NCBI GenBank assembly: GCA_025352225.1
Contig: JANXTT010000036.1
Location: 1-45,180, forward strand
From: Mucilaginibacter sp.
GTDB taxonomy: Bacteria > Bacteroidota > Bacteroidia > Sphingobacteriales > Sphingobacteriaceae
Length of the DNA stretch: 45,180 nucleotides
Reading direction: 5' to 3'
Shown: positions 1 to 8,849 of the stretch, one piece after another
Position numbering within the stretch: position 1 is the first letter of the stretch
How the letters are laid out: every line of letters starts with the position of its first letter
Translations under genes and position numbers: made by a program
Notes under the pieces: generated by a model
Seen by the model: only the letters and a program-made list of their open reading frames with translations
What the model was told of the DNA's origin: nothing
Database searches by the model: none

Positions 1-32
1 CTCCGGCCGTGGTACAGTATTCTTTATTTTGA

Positions 33-713
33 TTAAAGTATCGGCCTAAGTTGTTTCCAAACATTATCAGCCACAATTTTGGCACCTGCAGGGTTAGGGT
101 GTATACCATCTCCCTGGTTCAAATCTCTTATACCAGCTACATTTTGAAGCAGAAACGGCACAAAAGCCATATGATTTTTTTTTGCCAATAGCGGGTACAA
201 CGCTTTAAATGATGAAGCATATGCTGCACCCATATTAGGAGGAACCATCATGCCGGCAAGGACTAATTTTGCATCAGGGTATTTAGCTTTTACTTTATCA
301 ACAATGGCCTGCAAATTTTGCGTAGTTTGTGCAACAGGTAAGCCACGTAAGCCATCGTTAGCGCCAAGTTCCAAAATAAAAACATCTATTTTTTGACGTA
401 ACAACCAATTTATACGGCTATTGCCGCCTGCAGAGGTTTCGCCGCTTAAACCGCCATTTACTACCTTGTATGGTAGCTTTAACGAATCTATTTTATTTTG
501 TACCTGCGCCGGGAAAGCTTCTGATGAGGGATCATCTAATCCATACCCAGCGGTAAGGCTATCGCCAAAAAAAAGTATAACCTTTTTTGAAGTATTTATA
601 GCAATTGCTTTTTTGCGTGTAGTATCGCTATCATTTGCCGTAGTATTACTATTGTTACAAGCGCAAACTAATGATGCTGTGAATATTAAAACCAAAAAGT
701 GTAACTTATGCAT
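33..713 (-). CDS. tesA: SGNH-family esterase / lysophospholipase, TesA-like lipoprotein
   Basis: Serine esterase of the SGNH (GDSL) superfamily, expected to hydrolyse acyl esters or thioesters in the cell envelope. The block I motif GDSL follows ILFF, Gly of block II lies in NGGLSGET, block III reads GAND, and DGIHP near the C-terminus supplies the catalytic Asp-x-x-His. The start at 713 (MHKLHF) is chosen over an in-frame ATG at 755. It gives a normal lipoprotein signal peptide ending at the lipobox VCAC, and AGAAG lies shortly upstream. The protein is about 226 residues, close to TesA plus a lipid anchor. It is divergent from an ABC transporter pair, as tesA is from ybbA-ybbP in E. coli. 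Fold and active site are clear; the substrate is not. Confidence 0.88.
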   Translation of the reverse strand: MHKLHFLVLIFTASLVCACNNSNTTANDSDTTRKKAIAINTSKKVILFFGDSLTAGYGLDDPSSEAFPAQVQNKIDSLKLPYKVVNGGLSGETSAGGNSRINWLLRQKIDVFILELGANDGLRGLPVAQTTQNLQAIVDKVKAKYPDAKLVLAGMMVPPNMGAAYASSFKALYPLLAKKNHMAFVPFLLQNVAGIRDLNQGDGIHPNPAGAKIVADNVWKQLRPIL

Positions 714-861
714 AAATTGTTCTTCTAAAGTAAATAGCGATAATAGTTTAAACATCCCGGTGACATTTAAGTTTACCTATTAAGCTATTTTAGGCGCATT
801 AATTATTGATAACCCGGTTCGGCAAGATAAAACAAACCCAACCCATATTCTAAAATCATTT

Positions 862-1560
862 GTGGAAAACATCCTGAATATTAAAGACCTGAGTAAAACT
901 TACCAAAGCGGTGGCCAGCCCCTTACGGTACTCCATAATATAAATTTCGCTATTGAAGCAGGGTCAACAGCGGCTATTGTTGGCCCATCCGGAAGTGGTA
1001 AAACCACATTGCTTGGTTTATGTGCAGGGCTGGACAGGGCGAGCTCTGGTACAGTGGAGCTAAATAATGTGAGCCTTAATGAGCTATCCGAAGATCAGCG
1101 CGCTCAGGTTCGCAATCAGTACGTTGGTTTTATTTTTCAAAACTTTCAGTTGTTACCAACCCTTACCGCGTTAGAAAACGTAATGGTACCACTGGAGCTT
1201 CGTGGAGAAAAAAACATAAAAGCACGATCATTAGAATTACTGGATAAAGTAGGCTTAGCATCCCGCAGTCATCATTATCCAGCACAGTTATCTGGCGGGG
1301 AACAGCAAAGGGTATCGCTGGCCAGGGCTTTTTCAAATAGCCCGAAAATATTATTTGCCGACGAGCCTACGGGAAACCTTGATGCCGAAACCAGCGAAAA
1401 AGTTGTTAAACTGCTTTTTGACCTGAACCGCGAAGCCGGTACTACGCTGATATTGGTTACCCACGATTTGGAACTCGCGTTTAAAACACAACGCATTATC
1501 CGCATTAAGGGCGGCCAAATTGTTGCTGATGAGCGGCTGGGAGAGCCAATAGTAAAGTAA
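862..1560 (+). CDS. ybbA: ABC transporter ATPase, YbbA/LolD-like
   Basis: Cytoplasmic ATPase subunit of a MacB/LolD-type (type VII) ABC complex. Walker A GPSGSGKTT is at residues 41-49, the Q-loop at Gln93, signature LSGGE at 143-147, Walker B ILFADEP at 163-169, and the H-loop His at 201. Its 232 residues are normal for the family. Translation starts at GTG (862); no better start lies downstream before the beta strand that opens the domain. The next gene, 60 bases on, encodes the matching FtsX-like permease, so the two form one transporter. LolD, FtsE and MacB ATPases look similar; the permease partner and the neighbouring tesA favour YbbA. Confidence 0.92.
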   Translation: MENILNIKDLSKTYQSGGQPLTVLHNINFAIEAGSTAAIVGPSGSGKTTLLGLCAGLDRASSGTVELNNVSLNELSEDQRAQVRNQYVGFIFQNFQLLPTLTALENVMVPLELRGEKNIKARSLELLDKVGLASRSHHYPAQLSGGEQQRVSLARAFSNSPKILFADEPTGNLDAETSEKVVKLLFDLNREAGTTLILVTHDLELAFKTQRIIRIKGGQIVADERLGEPIVK

Positions 1561-1620
1561 ACTATAGTTTGTGGAATGTTTAATACCTGACGAACAAATA
1601 ATAAAGATTCTAATATTCAA

Positions 1621-4173
1621 ATGAACCAACTATCTAAACAACCCATAAATTTTCGCTGGCTTTTTACAATGGCTTGGCGCGATAGCAGGCGCAACAGGTC
1701 ACGGCTTTTCTTATTTGTATCGTCAATCATATTAGGGATAGCGGCTTTAGTAGCAATTTATTCATTTGGAGATAACCTGCGCCAAAATATTGACGATCAG
1801 GCAGCAACTTTGATTGGCGCCGACCTGGTGCTATCTTCCAATAAACCAGTAACGCCAATTATACAGAAGTTAATTGATTCCTTAGGCGATGAAAAGTCGG
1901 AGGAACGCAGTTTTGTTTCCATGGTGTTGTTTACTAAAAACCAGGGCACAAGGCTTGTACAGGTAAAGGCATTGCATGGCGGTTTTCCCTATTATGGCGA
2001 ACTGGAAACTACACCGGCAGCGGCCGGAAAATCATTCCGTAATGCCCGGGAAGCATTAGTTGATAAAACCTTATTGCTTCAGTTTAATACTAATGTTGGC
2101 GATTCTATTAAAGTAGGTGAGGTTACATTTAAAATTGCCGGAGTTTTAAATAAAGCACCCGGGCAAACAGGCGTATCATCAAGCGTTGCGCCAATTGTAT
2201 ATATACCACTTAAATATATAGCCCAAACCGGTTTAATGCAAAAGGGTAGCCGTATTAATTACAGTTACTATTTTAAATATAATAACCCGGTGGACATGGT
2301 TAAACTGACTAAAAATATAGAAACTCGTCTGGAAAAAGAAGGGGTAAATCATGAAACCATTGAATCACAAAAGGAGCAAACAGGTAAATCATTTGCCGAT
2401 CTCACCCGGTTTTTAGCACTTGTGGGCTTTATTGCCCTATTATTAGGATGCATTGGGGTGGCCAGCGCAATCCATATTTACGTGCGCGAAAAAATTAATA
2501 CCATCGCTGTGTTAAGGTGTTTAGGAGTTAAGGCTTCGGAGGCTTTTTTAATATACCTTATACAAATAGTAGGCGTAGGCTTTATTGGTTCAATAGCAGG
2601 CTCATTACTAGGCACGTTTATACAGCAATTACTGCCAGTTGTTTTAAAAGATTTTTTGCCGTTTGAAATCGCGGTAACTGTTTCGTGGGTAGCAATAGGG
2701 CAGGGTATTGTATTAGGGGTTATTATCTCTATTCTTTTTGCGTTGCTGCCGCTGGTATCAGTGCGTAATATCTCACCATTAAATACATTGCGCTTATCCT
2801 TCGAAGAAACCAGCCTAATCCGCGATCCATTAAAATGGTTAGTATATGTACTTATCTATTTATTTATAACTGGGTTTACCTATTTGCAACTCAAAAGCTG
2901 GCCGCAAACCATTGTGTTTACGGCTTGTTTATCGGTAGCATTTTTAATACTGGCTGGCACCGCACATTTATTAATGTGGCTTGTACGTCGTTTCTTTCCG
3001 TTTTCGTTAAGCTATTTATGGCGGCAAGGTTTTTCAAATCTTTACAGGCCCAATAATCAATCGGTAATACTCATCATATCAATAGGTTTAGGTACAGCGC
3101 TTATCTGTATACTTTTTTTTATACAAGGCATATTGTTGCAGCGGGTATCACTATCGTCAAGCGGCAATCAACCTAATTTAATATTGTTTGATATACAAGG
3201 AAGTCAAAAAGATAAAGTAGCATCGTTAACTAAAAATCAAGGTTTGCCTGTAATTTCACAAGTGCCTATTGTAACCATGAAACTGGATGAGGTTAACGGC
3301 AAAACCGCGCTGCAACTAAAGAAAGAGGACAACAAGAATGCACCACCACACCATGTATTGACCCGCGAATACCGGGTTACTTATCGTGATAGTCTTACAA
3401 ATACTGAAAAAATAAGCGAAGGCGAATGGATAGGGAAAGCTTCTGCAGGAAATATTATACCAATATCAGTAGAAGAAGGTTTTGCCCACCACAACCGTTT
3501 AAAACTGGGCGATCATCTGTTATTTAATGTGCAAGGGGTGCCAATGCTCACCGTAATTAAAAGCCTGAGAAACGTTAATTATAACCGGGTACAAACTAAC
3601 TTTCTGGTAGTTTTTCCGGCGGGGGTATTAGAGCAAGCGCCTCAATTTTATGTATTAATAACACGCGTGCCTAATAGTAAGGCTTCGGCAAATTTCCAGC
3701 AGAAGGTTGTACGTAGTTTTCCTAATGTTTCGGTTATTGATCTGGCTCTTATTTTAACTGTTGTTGATGAGTTATTAAATAAAATAGGATTCGTAATTCG
3801 CTTTATGGCTGGGTTTAGTATAATTACCGGGCTAATTGTATTGATCGCTTCAGTCCGCATTAGTAAATACCAACGAATACAGGAAAGCGTGCTATTGCGT
3901 ACACTGGGAGCCAGCCGTAAACAGATACTCGCCATTACGGCGTTGGAGTATTTCTTTTTAGGGGCATTGGCTGCATCAACAGGTATATTGATATCCCTTG
4001 CGGCAAGTTGGGCCTTGGCAAAATATAAATTTGACACCACATTTACCCCGCAAATATTACCAGTATTGGCTATAATTAGTTTTATAAGTTTACTAACGGT
4101 ACTTATTGGGTTATTAAATAGCCGCGGGGTTTTAAACAAGTCGCCCTTGGAGGTATTGCGCCGAGATGTGTAG
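1621..4173 (+). CDS. ybbP: FtsX-like permease, YbbP-like (10 TM)
   Basis: Inner-membrane subunit of the ABC complex encoded with the upstream ATPase. At 850 residues it has the layout of a double FtsX permease. One helix lies at about 27-47, a periplasmic domain follows to about 255, then a three-helix FtsX core at about 260-385, extra helices near 405-455 and 480-505, a second periplasmic domain at about 510-725, and a final FtsX core at 730-845. That gives roughly ten membrane segments, as in YbbP, and more than the four of LolC, FtsX or MacB. Type VII ABC proteins act as mechanotransmitters rather than classic importers. With TesA next door, a role in removing or hydrolysing lipid-like molecules at the membrane is a reasonable inference. 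It ends convergently with the DUF4249 gene, 48 bases away. Confidence 0.88.
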   Translation: MNQLSKQPINFRWLFTMAWRDSRRNRSRLFLFVSSIILGIAALVAIYSFGDNLRQNIDDQAATLIGADLVLSSNKPVTPIIQKLIDSLGDEKSEERSFVSMVLFTKNQGTRLVQVKALHGGFPYYGELETTPAAAGKSFRNAREALVDKTLLLQFNTNVGDSIKVGEVTFKIAGVLNKAPGQTGVSSSVAPIVYIPLKYIAQTGLMQKGSRINYSYYFKYNNPVDMVKLTKNIETRLEKEGVNHETIESQKEQTGKSFADLTRFLALVGFIALLLGCIGVASAIHIYVREKINTIAVLRCLGVKASEAFLIYLIQIVGVGFIGSIAGSLLGTFIQQLLPVVLKDFLPFEIAVTVSWVAIGQGIVLGVIISILFALLPLVSVRNISPLNTLRLSFEETSLIRDPLKWLVYVLIYLFITGFTYLQLKSWPQTIVFTACLSVAFLILAGTAHLLMWLVRRFFPFSLSYLWRQGFSNLYRPNNQSVILIISIGLGTALICILFFIQGILLQRVSLSSSGNQPNLILFDIQGSQKDKVASLTKNQGLPVISQVPIVTMKLDEVNGKTALQLKKEDNKNAPPHHVLTREYRVTYRDSLTNTEKISEGEWIGKASAGNIIPISVEEGFAHHNRLKLGDHLLFNVQGVPMLTVIKSLRNVNYNRVQTNFLVVFPAGVLEQAPQFYVLITRVPNSKASANFQQKVVRSFPNVSVIDLALILTVVDELLNKIGFVIRFMAGFSIITGLIVLIASVRISKYQRIQESVLLRTLGASRKQILAITALEYFFLGALAASTGILISLAASWALAKYKFDTTFTPQILPVLAIISFISLLTVLIGLLNSRGVLNKSPLEVLRRDV

Positions 4174-4221
4174 TTTATATATTCCCCCTGACTCCTTAAT
4201 CAATCACTTTCATTTGTAGCT

Positions 4222-5022
4222 TTAAGGTATAATTGCGGTTTTACGTTGAGTTGTATGTGCGCTAAAATAACCCAACGCATTATTGCTCAGGTTTGAAGGT
4301 GGGTTACCCGGTGTTGCTGAATCTGCTGGTGTATTGCCATTTTGTGTACTTAAGGCATACCAATAATCATACATGTTGCTATCAATGCACTGCATATCAA
4401 CTTCTACTTTATCGCCGGTTTTCAAATCTACCTCCGCATCATATAACATCGTGGTAACACTCCGCCCATCGGTTAAATTATCGTTTTCGGCAAATACACG
4501 TTTAACAGGGTTGCCGTTAATATACATAACATATCTGTATTGATTAGCTATGCCCCCCGGATCGTGATAATTAACAGCAACTGTTTTAACAATTTTGCCC
4601 GCGAAATTTTGACCTGCTATGGTAAGCGAATCTAAATTCACAGCTTCTGGCATTGTGGAAGTTGCAGTATAACTTTGTCCATCTACAGTTACATTTAAAA
4701 CATATCGGCCATTTGGCCTTGCTTTAAAAAAATTTGCAGAATAGGTTCCGGCCTGCTTCTCAGGTAATTGATATACAATTCCTGATGGGCCGGTAATAGA
4801 AACAATTGCGCCTGATACTGGTGGGAAAACATTAGCATTATTATAAGAAACAGACTTGGAAATGATTACACTTTGAACGCCACTCGTGTTTGTTAAATTA
4901 GCTTCGATAACTAACGGCTGTACGGCATTATTGATCTGAACATCAATAACCCTTTGGCAGGATACTAATCCCGTTAATAAGGTAATTGCACCCAATATGC
5001 TGATCTTTATCCGCGTGTGCAT
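4222..5022 (-). CDS. DUF4249 family lipoprotein
   Basis: Lipoprotein of the DUF4249 family, found in Bacteroidota beside TonB-dependent receptors. The signal peptide ends at the lipobox LVSC (Cys22). The body is beta-rich, with an early segment of the PLVIEANLTN type and a C-terminal GYFSAHT stretch, both characteristic of the family. Its ATG overlaps the TGA of the upstream receptor by one base (TGATG), indicating translational coupling and a joint function. The likely role is a surface-exposed accessory or lid-like partner of the receptor, analogous to SusD, but no ligand is known. At 266 residues it is on the short side for the family. Confidence 0.85.
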   Translation of the reverse strand: MHTRIKISILGAITLLTGLVSCQRVIDVQINNAVQPLVIEANLTNTSGVQSVIISKSVSYNNANVFPPVSGAIVSITGPSGIVYQLPEKQAGTYSANFFKARPNGRYVLNVTVDGQSYTATSTMPEAVNLDSLTIAGQNFAGKIVKTVAVNYHDPGGIANQYRYVMYINGNPVKRVFAENDNLTDGRSVTTMLYDAEVDLKTGDKVEVDMQCIDSNMYDYWYALSTQNGNTPADSATPGNPPSNLSNNALGYFSAHTTQRKTAIIP

Positions 5023-7400
5023 CAGTTAAATTTAAAGTTCCAGGTAACTGATGGAATTATTCCAAAAAGGCTCGTTTCTACAGCTTCTGTATGGGGAGGG
5101 TTACCATTGCTATCCCTAAATATTACACTATATGGGTTTTTACGATTGTATGCGTTATATACACTAAAAGTCCAACTGGAACTATAATTTTTATGTTGTT
5201 TACCATTTAGCGTAGCACCTATATCTAAGCGGCTGTTTACAGGCAACCGCGACCCATTACGTTCTGTATAATAATAATTGGTTAAGCCACCAAGTTTATA
5301 TTTACCTGCCGGATAGGTTACCGCATTACCAGTTCCATATATAAATACGCCCGAAATTGTCCATCTGCTACTCAATTTATAAATGTTTACTACCGATATA
5401 TCATGTGTACGATCTTGCCGGGCAGGGAAATAATTTCCGTTATTAATATCATCAAACTTACGCTCTGATCTGGATAAGGTATAGCCTATCCAACCCTTAA
5501 ATTTACCATATTTCTTTTTAAAAAAAAACTCTATCCCGTATGCTCTTCCAACTCCATACAGTAATTCTGATTCAATATTTTGGTTGGCTACAAGTTGAGC
5601 TGTAGTTTTATAATCCACTTCGTTTTTGAGCCATTTATAATAAACCTCTGTCGAAAGTTCAAACATATCGGCTTGCGAATTTTTATAATAGCCTAATGAT
5701 ACCTGGCTGGCAATTCCCTGCTTTATATTGTTACTACTCATAACATATAAATCTGTAGGTAACCCCGATGTTGAATTAGAGAGCAAATGAATATTCTGTG
5801 TATTCCGGTTAAAGGATGCTTTAATTGAATTTAGATTATCAAAGCTGTAACTTGCGGATAACCTGGGTTCAAGAGCGGTATAGGTTTTCACCGGGGCGCC
5901 TGTTTTATAGGTTGTATAAGTTGCTATATCACCATGCGGGGTATAAGTATTAAATGTACCCGGCCCCGTTAGCAAAAAATTGTTTACGCGAATACCGTAT
6001 ACTATATTCAAATTAGTTAAAGGCTGCCATACATCAGATAGATAGATGTTAAATTCGTAAGCGTACCTGTTTTCGATATTTTTAGAATTATAATTTGATG
6101 TTTGTGTTGTTGATATTTCGCCGGGTATAATAGTATGATAAATGGCACCGGCACCAAACCGGAGTTTATTGTTGTTTTTTATAAGAAACTCATAATCTTG
6201 TTTTAAATTATAATCCTCAATTTTAGAAAACACTTTAAAACTAGCGTTGTCAATATAATTTATAACGGTATAATTGTAACTACTGTAAATTAATGATGTG
6301 TTTGAAAATAATTTACTGCCATATAGATGATTTAAACGTACTGTAGCTGTGGTATTACCCCAGTTGGTTGAAAAATTGTTTTTCAGCGCAATATTATCCC
6401 TGCCAAAATAGCCAGATAAATACAGTGTGTTTTTATCATTAAATTGATAGTTGATCTTAGCATTAATATCATAAAAGTATAAACTGCTATTTTTAAGTGC
6501 CGAATCTCCAGATAGCTTTAAAAAAGCATCAGCATATGTTCTGCGTACGCTTAACATAAACGAGCTTCTGTTTTTAATAACCGGGCCCTCTATTTTAATA
6601 CGCGATGCAATCAAACCAATACCTCCCGCGGCACTAAAATGCTTGTTGTTACCATCGTTCATTCTAACATCAAGTACCGACGATAGCCGCCCTCCGTACT
6701 CAGCGGGCATACCACCTTTGTACAAAATAATGTCCTTTATCGCATCAGAATTAAAGGTTGAAAAAAAACCAAATAAATGTGAGGCATTATATATCGGAGC
6801 ACCATCCAATAATATCAAATTCTGATCAGAACCGCCACCCCGTACATAAAACCCGGTATTAGCATCACCTGTTGATTTAACCCCAGGCAGAAGTTCAATT
6901 GTTTTAATAATGTCTTTTTCGCCAAGTAGTACCGGCACATTGTAAATCTCACTTATATTGAGCCTGTTAATACCTGTTTGCAGATCTGAAAGCTGTTGCT
7001 TTTTTAACTCCGTATCTTTTATTACTACCTCATTTAATGCATTACTTGTACTAAGTTCGGTATTAATAATGGTGTTTTTATGGATACTTATTGCTAACAA
7101 TATTGTTTTATACCCTATGTAACTTACCGAAAGCGAATAATCGCCTTCGGGTATTATTAGGGAGTAAAATCCAAATTCATTGCTTACAGCGCCATTTTGA
7201 TTAAGTTGTTTAACTTTTATAGTAGCTCCAATAAGCCGCTCACCAGTTAATGAATCTGTAATTATACCACTTACTGTATATTTATTTTGAGCATATAAAT
7301 TTTGGAAAGGGTAAAAAACACCGATCACCAAAAGGATACAGCTAACTTGAAATATGCTATTGTAATTGTATTTATAATTACCAGCTAACTGAAAGATCAT
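5022..7400 (-). CDS. TonB-dependent outer-membrane receptor with carboxypeptidase-like regulatory domain
   Basis: Outer-membrane beta-barrel receptor energised by TonB/ExbBD. Residues 1-38 form a signal peptide with an unusually long polar start before the hydrophobic core, ending YAQ. A CarboxypepD_reg-like beta-sandwich spans about 42-115, where ISGIITDSLTGERLIGA-type sequence is typical. The plug domain covers about 135-245, with GGGSDQNLILLDGAP and RLSSVLDV-like sequence. The rest is a 22-strand barrel ending in an aromatic strand (TWNFKFN). At 792 residues it is shorter than SusC proteins (about 1000), and its partner is DUF4249 rather than SusD, so sugar uptake is not implied. The start codon lies 9 bases after a 13-bp inverted repeat. 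Confidence 0.9.
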   Translation of the reverse strand: MIFQLAGNYKYNYNSIFQVSCILLVIGVFYPFQNLYAQNKYTVSGIITDSLTGERLIGATIKVKQLNQNGAVSNEFGFYSLIIPEGDYSLSVSYIGYKTILLAISIHKNTIINTELSTSNALNEVVIKDTELKKQQLSDLQTGINRLNISEIYNVPVLLGEKDIIKTIELLPGVKSTGDANTGFYVRGGGSDQNLILLDGAPIYNASHLFGFFSTFNSDAIKDIILYKGGMPAEYGGRLSSVLDVRMNDGNNKHFSAAGGIGLIASRIKIEGPVIKNRSSFMLSVRRTYADAFLKLSGDSALKNSSLYFYDINAKINYQFNDKNTLYLSGYFGRDNIALKNNFSTNWGNTTATVRLNHLYGSKLFSNTSLIYSSYNYTVINYIDNASFKVFSKIEDYNLKQDYEFLIKNNNKLRFGAGAIYHTIIPGEISTTQTSNYNSKNIENRYAYEFNIYLSDVWQPLTNLNIVYGIRVNNFLLTGPGTFNTYTPHGDIATYTTYKTGAPVKTYTALEPRLSASYSFDNLNSIKASFNRNTQNIHLLSNSTSGLPTDLYVMSSNNIKQGIASQVSLGYYKNSQADMFELSTEVYYKWLKNEVDYKTTAQLVANQNIESELLYGVGRAYGIEFFFKKKYGKFKGWIGYTLSRSERKFDDINNGNYFPARQDRTHDISVVNIYKLSSRWTISGVFIYGTGNAVTYPAGKYKLGGLTNYYYTERNGSRLPVNSRLDIGATLNGKQHKNYSSSWTFSVYNAYNRKNPYSVIFRDSNGNPPHTEAVETSLFGIIPSVTWNFKFN

Positions 7401-7719
7401 TAAATTACGAGCTTTATAAAAATAGGTTTTTATAAAGCTATCAAAAATTTAATTGTTTTTAGGTATTGATTGCCATTGAGTCTCTATTAATCATAAAGGT
7501 TTATGCAAAACCTATTATTTAATGTACGCCAATAACAAGTTACATTAATTGAAACTTTTAATAACAACTGCATGCGGATTTATATACCACTATTTTGTTG
7601 CCAAAACTGTCGGTATAATAACACCTGTTATCAGCATCTTTAAATTGACAGCTTTTTTATTTTTTAATCCGATACACTAATGCTCCAATACTTAACTACT
7701 TAACGTTAACAGTAAAATA
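7401..7719. other. Intergenic region between receptor and J-protein genes
   Basis: AT-rich leader and promoter region for the TonB receptor. Besides the 13-bp dyad at 7410-7439 it holds a shorter inverted repeat at 7497-7513 (AGGTTT / AAACCT, five-base spacer). No ORF with coding character, RNA gene or exact TAnnTTTG box was found on the relevant strand. The part near 7720 is the downstream region of the J-protein gene and shows no clear terminator. Confidence 0.5.
7410..7439 (-). promoter_or_regulatory. Perfect 13-bp inverted repeat in the receptor leader
   Basis: Left arm 7410-7422 (AGCTTTATAAAAA) and right arm 7427-7439 are exact reverse complements separated by TAGG. The repeat ends 9 bases before the start codon of the TonB receptor. 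In RNA it would form a 13-bp hairpin with a 4-base loop, placed where a ribosome binding site would be. On DNA it could be a dimer-binding operator. Which of the two applies cannot be told from the sequence. Confidence 0.5.
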
Positions 7720-8625
7720 TTATTTTTTCAATGCCGTTAACTGTGTAAATAATTCGATCTCCTCGTCTGATAAGTTTTTTGGGGTAATAATTATCATTCG
7801 TACATACGCGTCTCCACGATGGTCGGGTTTATTATAAACTGGCATCCCCATTCCTTTTAAGCGTAATGTTTTATGGCTGTCTGTACCGGCAGGGATGTTC
7901 ATCATAATGGTTTTATCAACGCCTTGTACAGCAATTTTGCCCCCTAATACCGCGGTATATATATCCAATGGCTGGTCAAAATAGAGGTCGCTGCCTTTAA
8001 CTTCAAAACGGGGGTTTGGCGCTATATGCACAGTTATAAGTAAATCGCCGTTTTCGCCACCGTTACTGCCGGGATTGCCTTTGCCTTTTAGTCGTAAAAC
8101 TTGCGCTTCGCTGGTACCGGGTTTAAATTTCAGGTTTAGTTTACTTTCGTTAAGCGTTACCTGGCGGCTTGTGCCGTGAAATGATTCGTCCAGCGTAAGT
8201 GTTATGGTAGCCTCGGTGTTCTCGCCTCGCGATACTCGGGTGCTTCTCCTCCTCGAATTACCAAAACCAGCTGTTCCACCTCCAAATATAGATTCGAAAA
8301 AACTAGAAAACTGACTTCCGTCTCCATAAAAATCTTCAGTGCTATAACCTCTCTGTTGCCCGCTTCCACCCCTGCCATAAGCACCCGGATTATTGGCATA
8401 CTGTTGCCAGTTTTCGCCCAGCTCATCGTACTTTTTACGCTTTTCGGGGTTGCCCAGCACTTCGTTGGCTTCGTTTATCTCTTTAAACTTTTCTTCGGCA
8501 GCTTTATCGCCCGGGTTTTTATCGGGATGATATTTAACGGCATGTTTGCGGAAAGCCTTTTTAATCTCATCCGCTGACGCGTCCTTTTTTATCCCTAAAA
8601 TCTTATAATAGTCCTTATAATCCAT
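7720..8625 (-). CDS. cbpA: CbpA-type J-domain co-chaperone
   Basis: Type B DnaJ protein that stimulates DnaK ATPase and delivers clients. The N-terminal J-domain spans residues 4-70 with the essential HPD at 33-35. A Gly/Phe-rich linker covers about 75-130 (YGRGGSG, SIFGGGTAGFG). Two C-terminal beta-sandwich domains follow (about 130-300) with typical GDLLITVHI and GDAYVRM strands. The cysteine-rich zinc domain of DnaJ is absent, which places it with CbpA (301 residues, E. coli CbpA 306). It is divergent from the kai operon with a 224-base shared upstream region, so joint control is possible but unproven. A TAGATTTG box lies 27 bases upstream of the start. Confidence 0.9.
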   Translation of the reverse strand: MDYKDYYKILGIKKDASADEIKKAFRKHAVKYHPDKNPGDKAAEEKFKEINEANEVLGNPEKRKKYDELGENWQQYANNPGAYGRGGSGQQRGYSTEDFYGDGSQFSSFFESIFGGGTAGFGNSRRRSTRVSRGENTEATITLTLDESFHGTSRQVTLNESKLNLKFKPGTSEAQVLRLKGKGNPGSNGGENGDLLITVHIAPNPRFEVKGSDLYFDQPLDIYTAVLGGKIAVQGVDKTIMMNIPAGTDSHKTLRLKGMGMPVYNKPDHRGDAYVRMIIITPKNLSDEEIELFTQLTALKK

Positions 8626-8645
8626 TGGTTTTTAAACCTTAATTA

Positions 8646-8660
8646 ATTTGTACAAATCTA
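8646..8660 (-). promoter_or_regulatory. Candidate -7 box and 12-bp palindrome upstream of the J-protein gene
   Basis: On the minus strand 8653-8660 reads TAGATTTG, matching the Bacteroidota -7 consensus TAnnTTTG. It overlaps a perfect 12-bp palindrome ATTTGTACAAAT at 8646-8657. No good -33 TTTG occurs at the usual 17-23 base spacing, so the promoter call is tentative. The palindrome overlapping a -7 box would suit a repressor site. Confidence 0.35.
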
Positions 8661-8849
8661 CACCAAAACAAACAACTATAATTACAGAATGTTATGATCA
8701 ATATTGTTGGCCTATTAGTATAAATATTAGAAGTTTTTTAACATGCGCAAACAATTAATATAATTTGCCGTTAATTTCAAAATATTTACCTAATTTGTTT
8801 TAAACAGTTGAATTAACCATATTAAAAACATTGAACACTCTTTACATTT

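Noticed and set aside
421..783. 120-codon open frame on the plus strand opposite the TesA-like gene
   Set aside because: It is antisense to a clear SGNH esterase, has no domain, and its composition is what the opposite strand of a coding region gives.
3648..4139. 163-codon minus-strand frame inside the permease gene
   Set aside because: It lies entirely opposite the second FtsX core; the plus-strand protein is continuous and conserved in type.
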